This document shows positions 11,394 to 21,976 of a stretch of DNA of 64,000 nucleotides, one piece after another (position 1 is the stretch's first letter; every line of letters begins with the position of its first letter). The DNA lies in NCBI GenBank assembly GCA_023014335.1, contig JAECYW010000011.1:1798001-1862000 (forward strand). Direction: 5' to 3'. The notes under the pieces are model-generated. The model had not been told where the DNA came from and made no database searches. It saw only the letters and a list, made by a program, of their open reading frames with translations. The stretch comes from Galerina marginata. Lineage: Eukaryota; Basidiomycota; Agaricomycetes; Agaricales; Galerinaceae. Both the position numbers and the translations under genes were made by a program.

Positions 11394-12588
11394 TCAACCG
11401 CTTTCCTGAATCTCTTTGAGGAGCTTCGTTTCGGTATCCTCCAAGTCTGTTTCCTCCATGTCCAACTCGCGCTTAGGCATATCCTTATGTACAGTTTCGA
11501 CGGTCTCGATAACGTCTTCTACGGTATTTGTGTCGACGTCCTGTCTTTCGACAATAGGTTGCACTGGAGTGGTCGTATTTTTGGCAAAGTCCGAGGTCGC
11601 CAAGACAGGTTTGCCTGCCCAATCCGACCCGCTAGAAGGAGTCCTGTCCTGGTCCTTCGGCGTCGACGACATGCCCTTCGGGATCTTCCCAGACATCCCT
11701 TTGGAAACTTCATCACGGACTGCAACTGAAGAGCGTTGGGCGGTGTTCGTGGAGTAAATGCCTCTGCGAGAAGATGGTAAAACATGAGGGCAGTGCGAGA
11801 GCGGGTGCCGCCGCCGCTGCCGCGGGTGCTGGGGCGGCAGGTGGGGCGGCAGGTGCAGCTGGGGGGGCAGCGGGAGCGGCAGCGGGCAGTGCAGGAAGTG
11901 CAGGAAGCTGGGGCACGGCGGGTACGGCCGGGAGTTGTCGGGCGTTGTTCATGAAATGAATGCCTCTGGCACTAAGTCCGGGAGCGGCAGGGGCAGATGC
12001 GGCAGGTGCAGGTGCGGCAGGTGCAGGTGCGGCAGGTGCAGGTGCAGGTGCGGCAGGTGCAGGTGCAGGTGCCGGAGCGGCGGGAGCAGGGGCAACGGGA
12101 GCAGGGGCGGGGGCGGGGGCGGGGGCAGGGCCAGGTGCCGGTGCAGGAGCAGGAGCAGGAGCAGGAGCGGCATTGGGCAATGCAGGAAGCGCAGGAACCT
12201 GGGGTAGGGAGGGCAAGGCCGGGGCTTGGCGAGCGATGTTCGTGAGGTGAATGCCTCTTCGTTTTTGGTTGATACGGGGGATCTCGCCGTCAACACCTGA
12301 AGATGTGAGGGTGTTATCGCGCTTCGTGACAGTCGCTAGGCCGACGTCGTCAGATGCAGTGCTGAAGTCCGCGTTGTGGATTTGGCGGCGTTCAATTGCG
12401 GGCGTCTTATGATCGTTGTGGTGGTGGTGGGGACCGTGCATGCCGTTGGAATGAGCATGGGTGTCGATAGGATGGCTTTGGAAATCGCCGGATCGCCTGG
12501 CCGTTAAAACGTCGGCGATGCTGGCGCCTTGTACGCCCATGATGAGAAGGGAGAGGAAGGGCAGGGCGATGACAGTGAAGGAACGCAT
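11394..12588 (-). CDS. secreted Ala/Pro-rich protein with repeated dibasic-flanked peptides (Kex2-processed type)
   Basis: The start MRSFTVIALPFLSLLIMGVQG is a clear signal peptide. A His-rich stretch (MHGPHHHHNDHK) follows, then several dibasic sites (ERR, TKR, QKRR). The same short block occurs three times: RRGIHLTNIARQ, ARGIHFMNNARQ and RRGIYSTNTAQR. Each of the first two is followed by a hydrophobic Pro/Leu/Val segment (ALPSLPQVPALPALP; AVPAVPQLPALPALP) and a long low-complexity Ala-Pro run. The last copy and the acidic C-terminal part lie one base out of frame; an extra base between about 11770 and 11800 would explain this and gives 398 codons in one exon. Fungal Kex2-processed repeat proteins share this plan of secretion signal, KR/RR sites and repeated peptides. 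The assignment to that class is inference; no homolog is recognised. Confidence 0.65.
11991..12171 (+). repeat. GC-rich minisatellite encoding the Ala-Pro run
   Basis: Units built from gcaggtgcaggtgcg and gcaggagcag are repeated over about 180 bases. On the minus strand they encode alternating Ala-Pro in the secreted protein. A second, less regular GC-rich tract lies at about 11803-11895. Such tracts change length easily, and the frame disruption of the gene lies just beside the second one. Confidence 0.8.
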
Positions 12589-13805
12589 CGCGATATGTTC
12601 AGGGCGGGTAAAAAATAAAGACAATGGTAGCACCTGAAGAGAGGCAATCCTTGCCTATGACCGTTCCAGCAGAGGTTAAATAGTCGATAGAGAGGTGTGG
12701 CTGACAGTTATTTATCGATTGCTAACCAGTCCGATTCTGAATTGGTGTAGCTGACAACAATTCCTCGATCGTTAACCAACACCTGGATCGACTGTTTGCA
12801 TTTTGTTAAAATGTCCACTACACCATTGGACAGAGAGCCGACCACAAGAGTCTTCGTTCCTCTTCGTTCGCCGTGAGTCGCATAACAACTAGATTCGCCA
12901 AAGGCATGTTTCTGTGAGGCCGAAAGAACTGAAATTGTAGACAATCAGGTCCAGAGGAGGTCAAGGTAATACAGAGAAATATAAGGTATTGGGCCTGCAA
13001 GTTTGCATCGTTTCGCATAGTAAAAGGGTGCGCATGTTCCCGATGCGTTTGAGACAAGCCATAGGCTACCTTCCTTTCATCCGGTAAACTGGAAAAGGAT
13101 AAGATACGCCGAATGCAAGGATGGAGAAAATCTTATATGGCCAATGTCAAGGCTGTAAAAATCGAAAATCAAGTTCAACAGGCAGGATTACCACAAATCC
13201 TGTCTCCTCAGCAGTCGTACGAGGGGCTGGGTGTTAACCTAAAATGTGGTAACGACGTGTACCGTGTAAACCTTGGTCAGACATGACATACATACCGAAA
13301 TCCCGATACAATTTCACTTGTTGATCCGTGGTGATCTACGTTTGGTTTGCAGTGACACCTTTCTGTGAAAGGCGTGCGTATACATCATTCGGCACAATAT
13401 GACCTGGGTTCTCGTCTCATGGATCTTTAACGTATAAGCTATGGCCACACGTTTCGGGGAGTAAAGACACGCTAAGCAGCTGTGATTTACGCGGATTGCA
13501 GTGTTTAAATACCAGAGAATAATTATCTTGCGCTAGGAGAGGAGGTGGAGGTGGAGGTTTGAGCAGAATTCGGACATAGAACGTGTGACGTGCCAATTGC
13601 TTATCCGGACAAATTGTTTGACAGGAGGGCTAGGCCTCGGCCCCTGCACAAGGTACCACTCCGGGGTCCCTCCAACGTGAGTATTCTAGGAACGCATCCT
13701 GAATGCCCTTGTTTGTCGCCTTTCGACGGACGAGATAGACACCCGGCTCTCTTGTGTACTTTCTGCACCTCGCATAAGAGTCAAGTTCACGCTTTTGTTC
13801 CAGCC
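12589..13805. other. gene-free intergenic stretch
   Basis: About 1.2 kb between two divergently placed genes, so it probably carries both promoters: the secreted protein to the left and the small Hsp20-like gene to the right. Open frames are short and unsupported. A G/A-rich tract lies near 13540-13560. No repeat or RNA gene recognised. Confidence 0.45.
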
Positions 13806-14420
13806 ATGGCCAGTCAAGGTATACCATTCTCATCGCCCTCGTCCTCGATCTCCTATCCGGCACCAGAACCTCCAGTCATATTACCTGAAGACTACACAGA
13901 AAATGGCAGACCGTCGTCGAGCAGTAGTCGTTCGTTCTTGAACAGCGCCCCTGCCGCTAGGCAGCACGATCGAGGTGTACACACTGCAACACGAATATCA
14001 GTTGCATGTAAACCTACCAGGATTCAGCTGGTCCGGCATAACGCTGGCAACCAAACGGAGGCGGATTCTACATGTCGTCGCGGATCGATGGGACAATGGA
14101 GGAGGTGAGCGTCTAATTTATGTTGAGCTCTTGGCTACAAATTGCCTCTCTATACTTCTTTTCTGTCATAAAGGACTGCGAAGATCGTGATGTCACCTTC
14201 TTGTCAATGCTTCCTTGTCGATCCAGACCCGCCGGACTTATGCTTATTGTTTAATGCAGGACATTTCGAACGCCGGGTCTCCTTCGGCTACGACGCCGAT
14301 CTAGCGCAAGTAAAGGCAGACTTCAACGGTGATTTACTGCGCATCACTATTCCTCGCCGCCCTTCAGCAGTTACTTCTGTTCAATCAACAAGACATGCGC
14401 CGATCGGAAGGTCATCTTGA
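13806..14420 (+). CDS. small Hsp20/alpha-crystallin-type protein (paralog A)
   Basis: Two exons, 13806-14104 and 14260-14420. After a short Ser/Pro-rich N-terminus (SYPAPEPPVILP) comes an alpha-crystallin-like fold: TIEVYTLQHEYQLHVNLPGF, ITLATKRRRILHVVADRW, HFERRVSFGYDADL, VKADFNGDLLRITIPRRP. One extra G (GG 13960-13961) breaks the frame just before the domain; removal gives 153 codons. The intron falls after an Asn-Gly-Gly-Gly run, exactly as in the larger paralog at 18823-20581, and the C-termini match (PIGR). The protein could be a small chaperone. The linker between the two halves is unusual for classical Hsp20, so the chaperone role is inferred from the fold only. Confidence 0.7.
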
Positions 14421-17400
14421 CCTTGCAATTTATACCAGATGGTGGTCAACGAGTATTCAGTCGAGACTGGTCCACCAAACCTTGGATACCCTCATACTTA
14501 CGACTACCCAAGTCATCGCAAGAGAAATCGTAATAACCAACTTGAATCGCGAGGAGGTCGTTCGCGTCTTTTGACCTCAGATGACGTCGGAGAGTAAAAA
14601 CTGCTCCAATAACCAGTTCTCGTTTCATCCAAATGACCTCCTCGCTCTCAGTCTATCATTATTCCGCCCTACAAAATAGAGCAAAGTTATATCATCGACA
14701 CCTATCGTCAATGTGATCCACCCAAGTCCAAAATCAACCCGGATTACGACAATACATTTCCTTCCTCGAAAACACCCCAAATGCTGTCACGTTTTACTGC
14801 TCTACCTGTTTTCCGGTTCATCATCTCACACTTCCTCAGCATCTTTTGTCGATCATTTGTACCCAAGTAGCAAGTAGTTTACCAAAGCTAGACCTTTCAA
14901 ACGGCCCGCTTTGTGCCGATGCACCAGTTGAATCTTGAACTTCAGTCAAGACTTCAGTTGCAACCTACGACTGGCAAATGTTTTGCGGGTTTCCTGCACC
15001 AGAAAAAAGAAGGCAAACATGGTCGTCCCGTTACTGGTCCCCACTTTTGCATTTCTCGCCCCCAATCCTCACTGGATGAGAAGTTCTATATTCGCCGAAT
15101 TCAACGTTGCTCTGTACTCTAAATAGGGGGAGCTGTCTGCTGCTGGGGCGAGAGCCTTTCATTCCAGTACTCTGCCACCGTGGGACAACGTTTCCAAGTT
15201 GCCCTTCTGGAGAAATGCTGAGCATTAGTGACTCTTGGGTATGTTGCCCATGATGCTGAGCTAAACAGGGCTGTCACAATGGAGGTAAGCAGATATTTAC
15301 ACACTTGTGATCAAACAGACAATTGACTCTCCTACAGCTCTGACCACTGCAGAAGGAGCTGACTGATTGACGCCCCACCTGCCCATTCTGCCACCATTCT
15401 TCAACCACGGCGTCCACGAGTGTCAAAGGCTACGCGGACGGACTCGGAGATTTTGGGACTCCAAAGTTGTGGTTAACTTTCTGCCCGGCCTCCTCCGAGT
15501 CTTGAGTCTTGACTGAACCCACAGGTTCTGGCAAGGGCTTCCTGGTCGACCTATGGTTTCAGTCTTTGCCAAACTGCGTACAAAGTGTGAAAGCAGTGCA
15601 ACCAGGTCGTCCTGGAGATTCACCGTGGATGGATGATACAGTGCGTTCAACCCCAAAAGTCCAGCCTACCGAAAGAAGGCCATGGAATAGGACAATTCGC
15701 AAATGTATGAAGAAGGTAATGAAAACCGGCTCTTTACCAATCCAGTGGTCGATCAAAGGCTTTTTTTAACAAACTACTGTACTTAGCCACTTCAAGCGCG
15801 AACCTGCTCGCCGACGTGTTATCGTGGGACGTCGAACAAAGTCCCTGGCGAGTTTTATCGAAATGGAGTCTAGCGAGAGCGCCTAGAACCATTCGTGGAA
15901 GCTCTGAAGATTAACTGTCCGGTCATGATATTGGACAAGAAAGGCTGGAAGGAGACCTCAAGCGGACCGCAACCTTATGATCGGTTTACATTTGATCGGT
16001 GGTCCAAGTTTACCTAGGCTTTTCAGAATATTGTCCGTAGGTGAAGGTGCTACCATACTTTTTTGATTTTTTTAGACTTCGTGGAGGCTAATGGAATTTA
16101 TCTAAAACATGCAAGCCAAAACGTTCGTGTATTTGGCAGAACGTTATACGTTCAATGGGTATCTGGCTCGTTACCCGAATTCTCCTTTGCAAATCACCGC
16201 AACCAGGTGCGTTTATGTTATTCGAGCCATTGCCCCAGTTTTAATTACCTTGCGCAGTCACTTGGCCCTGCCGATTACCTGACCATCGCGTTTCAATTCC
16301 CCTTCATCCCGATAAACTACATATCAGTTCTTCCCTTGTCATCCAAGGGTCAAGTACGACGATTGATCTCCCACAATTATCTGCCTGGCTGAAACGACAC
16401 CAGATAATTTTTTCTTCCTGGATGCTTTACCTAAAGAAATCTAGGCCGACATGGTGATGTCGGAAGGTGTAGCCGGGATTCAAGACGTGTATCGTCCAAA
16501 CGTCTAGCCTTACGACACCGCCCAGCTGCGAGAAGCACCGGCCGTTCCAAAAGTAGCCTTATCTATTGACAGTCTGGCCATCTTCTCGGGCAAGTTTTTC
16601 AATTTAATTTGTTCTCTATGAAGACAATTAAAACCTGAACTATCTGTCTTCTAGGCAACAATTCGCGTTCAAGCGTGATCTCTCGCGCCTTGTGGAAATG
16701 ACAAGTGTCGCATATAACCGTGCTGCCCAATGGTTGCCTCTTCTATAGTACGCATAAACGGGAAACAGATTCTCTCACATTCATTAACGGATATCCGTCA
16801 GGATCTTCCAACGCCAGTGTCGGACAGCCGTTCCGGTTGACGAGGCTGGAGGTTTGGCCAGCCAGGCTTCGCGTTTGGCTCCTCCTTCAAGCCTCTTCGT
16901 GCCCCACAGCTCAGTCCCAATCATGTCTGGGGCATAAGAGATGGTTAGGGTCCTGAAGCCAAAGACGGGACTTAAGATCATTTAGTCGGAGCAAAAAGGG
17001 ACTGGTCGCGCACAATTCAACATCTTCGGACAAATGATTACGGATACTTTGTGTCCCACTCACGTCGACCAATACACGGGACAGAGTTACCTGATGCTCC
17101 AATGCGGTTGTATTAATGCTCAACATTCATCAAGACTTTGGGGATGGCCTTTTCGGCTTTTCGCTTCGCATTTCTCAAGCTTGCGCAACTATTGTTCCAA
17201 TCCTTACTTATGAGGACTAGTAGGCATTTTCACGACAAGTGCACGAAATTACCTATATCCCTATTCGCACACGCAAGTCAGCACACAGCGAATATCGAGT
17301 CGGCTGGCGAAAGTGCAGATATGGCTTACTTACTACCAAATGCATTTTGGTACTTCAGACCTCCGAGTCCAGAGTCCAGACACGACTGTCACCGACTTCA

Positions 17401-18822
17401 AACATCCCAGATCCGGAACCACTCTTCTCTTCAATATGAATTCGTCATCCATCTGGAACTCTGGTGGATGTACACTGCGCTCCCACGTGTTGGTCTCTCT
17501 CAAACCGCTCTCTGGAGCTTTGCCACACTTGGCTTCGAATTCATCTCGACTTGACACTGACACTGTCATAAAGACTCACGCGCATGGCTATGAAGCTCTC
17601 AGCATCAGAAGAATCACAAAGTATTGTAGAAGAGACGACACACACGACTGGAGGCAAAAAATAGAATACATAGATATGATACAGATACAGAAATTGGGTT
17701 AAATTTACAGTTTTACAGATAATTGTGTCTATTTTCGAAGGAGTAAGCGTGGACGTTTACGGTATACATACATGCCAAATGCACGTTGATAATAAAGATA
17801 TGGATATGCAGCGAGAAGAGAAAAGCAAATATGCAATGGGATGGAGGTCCGTACAAAATCCGTCTGAGGTTGTGCAGGGAATTACGGAAACCGGAGGACG
17901 GATCTACAGCTGATTAAGGAATTGGAGATATGGTAGTCATATATTGTATGTGTATGTGTATGTTGGTGGACAGGAGCACTGCAATGGCGATGGTGGACGA
18001 CACGGCAATGCAAAAGGGAAAAGGGATAATGAATTTACATAAATAGTCGGAGTCCAGGCGCCGAGCATGGACACGTTGCCTAGCGGAAGAAGACTATGAC
18101 GAGTTGATGATGGTATGGTAATTCATGAAGGCAGGAACGATTGACGATAAAATGACGGTCATGTAAGTGGGAGAATGGCTGACCTCGTAAACCGTACACA
18201 ATGGTGATTACATAGATGTACACCGACTTGATGTGTGGGCTTGCAGAACAGTAAAGGTCAGTTACAGAGGGATGGGACAAGTGGTCGACGTGAGGCAATG
18301 AAATTTGATGATTTTATTTTGCGTGGTCGTGAAGAATCGTCGATGGAGGGATGAGGCCAACGTGGTGGGACAGTGGAGTTTAATAGTCGGAGTCGTGATG
18401 GTCAATGTAAATAGAATAATATGGATATGCAATGGGATCAGTGAATGATATATAGAGAGGATGAGATGAATGGCGGGGCGGGGCTACAGAAGTTAGAAGC
18501 GAATTGAATCGAACCTAGAGAGCGGAAGGGGAATATGTTCCTTGAAATCCTATGCCTAAGAAGGTATAATGTATGGTTTTGTGGTTTCCAAAGTTCCAGT
18601 GGCGGTAAGTAAAATACAGGGTCCAAAAGTCGGGTACGATTTCTTCTGCCCTATAAGTTGTAAAATATGAAGCTAAGAAGTCGTCTGGGGATCAGAAAAT
18701 GGCAAAGAAATAATGCATCGGTTTAATTGCTCGTGGACTTGAGGCCATACCACAGTATCCGGTACTGCCCAGCCGCTTCGTTGTAGAAAAATGTATGGCA
18801 GTGGGAGTGGGCCAGTGACGGC
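14421..18822. other. 4.4-kb stretch without a recognisable gene
   Basis: It lies between the convergent Hsp20-like paralogs. Six-frame reading shows only short open frames broken by stops. A few have protein-like composition (for example near 15007-15230, 15500-15770 and 16065-16390), but none matches a family I know and no plausible exon chain could be built. It may hold decayed coding or transposon remnants or non-coding transcription units. No terminal repeats, long tandem arrays or tRNA-like structures were seen. Confidence 0.4.
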
Positions 18823-20581
18823 TTACACTCTTCCTATTGGCCCTGGGCGAGGCGAGTGCACGGTTACGGGCGAGATGCGTCTTGGGACGATGATCCTCAA
18901 CATGACACCATCGAACTCGGCTCTCACTTGCACCAAATCCGCGTCGTAACCAAAAGATATACGGCGTTCAAAATGACCTAGAACAGATACTCAGATGATG
19001 AAGGACAAGAGGACTTTTTATATATAAAAAACTCACCACCGCCATTTTCCCAGCCGTCGGCTACAACATGCAAGATTCGTCTTCTCTTTGTCGCAAGTGT
19101 AATGCCCTCTCTGCTGAATCCAGGAAGGCGGACGTGGAGTTTGTACTCACTCAGAGTGGTCTCGACTTCAATCCAGGAATCCGGAGGTGGTGGCGCGTGA
19201 CTGAGAAAGGGGACGTACGCAGGCTGTGATTGCAGAGCGGTCAGAGTCGTATTGTCTATGGTTTCCGCTGGAAGTATGACTGGGGGCTCTGGAGGTGGGT
19301 AAGAGACTATACTAGGGGAAGGAGCCATGAACCGCCTCATTGCCGTATTGAAATCCGGAGCGGTAGTGCGTGTTGTTTGAGGTGGAGGCTGAGGAGCCCG
19401 AAAGGGGGAAACGGGCCGTGGAGCGGGTCGATGTTCGTTTCGATGATCAAGGGATTCCTGAATTATTGCCACGAGTGGGGGATAACGGTGCAGGATGTGA
19501 AAGTTTGTCAGAAAGGGGCTCAGAGTTTTCAGTGTTGAAACTTGAGTTCGTAGTGGCAATGGAATCAGTGCTGCGGGATGACGACGAGCTTGAAGAAGAG
19601 CTGGCTTCGTCAACAGCTGGGCAGCGGAGACTGGGCCTTTGCATCGCACGCATCGTCCCTGAACCTGACGGCGCAACTTCCGTTGATGATGGAGGGGCAG
19701 TCGATGATGACGAAATGGCTGCAACACTAGTGCCTGCGTTGGTGTTCGGTAACGCGTAGAAAGGTACTTGTAAAGGCAAAGGAAGGCTCGCTGAAGAATG
19801 TCTATCAAGCCAGGTAGTCGACATGAGGGGCACATTTGCCAAAGGGGTTGTGGGTGGAGTGTGGCGAAGATATGAATTGAGAGTGCTGAAATATGAACTA
19901 GATTGGGCATCGGGTAAAGAGAATGGGCGAGATGATGGGTAAATTGAGGAAAACTCGGAATTCTCTATTGGATGATCGTCGACTCGTCCTGTTAGGGATG
20001 GGCTCTCCCGGATGGCGTCGGAGGAACTTGGAGAGCCAGTGACGGGGCTTGATATGGACATTTGCCTGTTCTGAGGGTATCGATGCCTGCGAGTTGAGTC
20101 ATCTCGGGGAGAACCAGGGGTTCGAGGACTAGAAGAGCCCCCAGCGCTAGGAGCGTCGGCGACAAACGAGGACGGGGAATGAGACTGAGAAGAATTATTC
20201 TCAAAAGCGTCCTGCGCCTTGGCTGAGGAAGCAGTTTGCTGAGCCGTTGTGGAAAACGAGAACGGGTTGAGATTCTCTGTGCGGGATATGGTAGGAGATG
20301 GCAATGGGACCTCTCTTGGTGAATTGAAAGAGGCGTGCCGTTTTGAGTATGACGGGAATCGGGGAAGAGGACGAGAAGCTGTGAGCAAATGAGTAAAGGT
20401 GAGTAAATCAAATTAGATCCATAAGGTTCAAGTAAAGGACCAATGTGCCACATGGTGTGGTTCCACATATCCAAAAAAGGATGAAAAAACAATCATCGTT
20501 CAACGACGATTGATTTCGCTGCACGATACGCATAGTGAAAGAGGACTTACGGGCTTTAGAAGATGTATGTTGATCTGGCAT
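18823..20581 (-). CDS. Hsp20/alpha-crystallin-type protein with long Ser-rich N-terminus (paralog B)
   Basis: Exons are 20581-20551, 20378-19037 and 18977-18823. The first 350 residues are Ser/Pro-rich and predicted disordered (poly-Ser near 19580). Then come the motif SYPPPEPPVILP and a C-terminal alpha-crystallin-like domain (WIEVETTLSEYKLHVRLPGF, ITLATKRRRILHVVADGW, HFERRISFGYDADL, VRAEFDGVMLRIIVPRR). One extra base near 19455-19465 separates the long N-terminal frame from the domain frame; removing it gives 509 codons. The second intron interrupts the domain at the same codon as in paralog A. Two perfect TGACGTCA sites lie upstream. The disordered extension plus terminal chaperone fold suggests a regulated or scaffold-type protein, but the function is not known. 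Confidence 0.75.
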
Positions 20582-20661
20582 GACTAACGAGTGAATGGTG
20601 GTGGTGGTGGTTGGTGAAGAAGATGTTGAACGGACAAGTACGCGGCCCTTGGTGAAAAATA

Positions 20662-20669
20662 TGACGTCA
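20662..20669. promoter_or_regulatory. TGACGTCA (CRE/ATF-type) site
   Basis: A perfect 8-bp palindrome about 80 bp upstream of the Hsp20-like paralog B start codon. This is the consensus for ATF/CREB-type bZIP factors, which control stress genes in fungi. Binding is inferred from sequence only. Confidence 0.5.
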
Positions 20670-20767
20670 TGCCTAGGCCCAGTTCTCTCCGTTCCGTCCT
20701 CCACGCAATCCACAATTTATTGAAAGCGAATGGAAGCTTGAATCCCGGGGGTACTGTGCATTTCCAG

Positions 20768-20775
20768 TGACGTCA
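20768..20775. promoter_or_regulatory. second TGACGTCA (CRE/ATF-type) site
   Basis: A second perfect copy, 106 bp beyond the first and about 187 bp from the same start codon. Two perfect copies this close are unlikely by chance in one promoter. Confidence 0.5.
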
Positions 20776-21976
20776 TCGCCCAACTGACCGGGGACGCGCG
20801 CCTCTTCGATCCCGCGCGCCTTTCATCAGCCTTCATCTGCTTGCTGGACTGTCGTCATTCCTGGTAACCAACCACTTACGCCTGTACACATCCAGCTTGT
20901 AGTAATATATTCTAGACACCACTGGCTCCTTGGCTCCCACTATGCTCATACACGCTTTGTTCTCCTCGTATGCGTCCCCATTTCCTATGGAGTCCGAATA
21001 GGCCATTTATCATGCGCCGCGGCCTCCTTTTGGTGGCACGATGTCGGACGTCTCACTTACATAGAACCATTTTCCCTACCTCTCTGGAGCAAGGATATTG
21101 GTAGCCACTTCGAAGTGGTGCGATTATTGAAACCGCTCCAACACTCGGTGATATTCAAGTTGGACTGCACCACTCTTTCTGATACGAAGCTTGACAATTG
21201 CACTGCGGTCGTCTGCACCTTGTTGAGTCTCCATATAGCTGGTTCGCTTCGGTCAAGCATCAATAGATGTAATGTGCTGTACTCACTGACCTCGGCATGC
21301 AACTCCCGTGGAGTAACTCCTCAACCTCGAGTCCTCGACTCAATATCACTCCACTCTTGGGTCCTTCTTCGTTTCCGTCCCTCCGAAACTTGTGATAGGC
21401 GATACCGCCGGTAAGGTCGTCGTTTCGCGTCCTTATGCATTATCTAGATCTTTACGGCGCACGACCTGAGTTGTCTTCTGCGGCTCCAAGCTGCAAATGG
21501 AGGTTGTGATATCGCTTACCCTCGACATTTGCGGAAAACATTTTTTGGCGGTGAATCTCATTGGTACGACGTTGTGCTCATAGCCTCCTGCTTAGAGTTG
21601 AGTCGGACAAGACCAAGGGCACATTTACGTTACGTAATGATAATTGCCTCATGAGTAACTGAGTTGCTTCCAGAAATCTGTTCGCCAGGCCTGAACCTAC
21701 CACTGGCAGCCACAGTTTATCACACCATTTTTCAATCACTTTTCAGAGTGGCGTCCAATGGTCTGCCTGAAACCAGCTGACTTCACCCAACGAATATCAT
21801 GGCCAAACGGGTATTGACAGACCAGTCTGCTACACAATCCAGGACAGGGTACGGTTGAAAGTCTCAAACTTCAGCTTTGAATGGCGGGACGCAGAATCTG
21901 GCGTTCGCATTACTCTTATTCTGGCTTTTGAGCACAGTCTCAGTCAATTCTTTGCGCGCAGACGATTGATCTGTGC

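Larger units (their letters stand above)
20582..21976. other. divergent intergenic region
   Basis: About 1.4 kb between the Hsp20-like paralog B (-) and the coiled-coil gene (+). The first 200 bases carry two perfect TGACGTCA palindromes. The rest has only short unsupported open frames, the longest at 21115-21414 (+), which lacks splice context and recognisable motifs. Confidence 0.5.

Noticed and set aside
11774..12250. Plus-strand open frames of Gly/Ala or Gln/Val repeats
   Set aside because: They are antisense readings of the GC-rich minisatellite inside the secreted Ala/Pro-rich gene, whose minus-strand frame has a signal peptide.
18470..18520. tRNA-like T-loop sequence (ggttcgattc on the minus strand)
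   Set aside because: The flanking bases do not form a T-stem, and no acceptor or anticodon arm is present.
14421..18822. Transposable element in the gene-poor island
   Set aside because: No terminal repeats, target duplications, transposase or reverse-transcriptase motifs were seen, so it is described only as unassigned.
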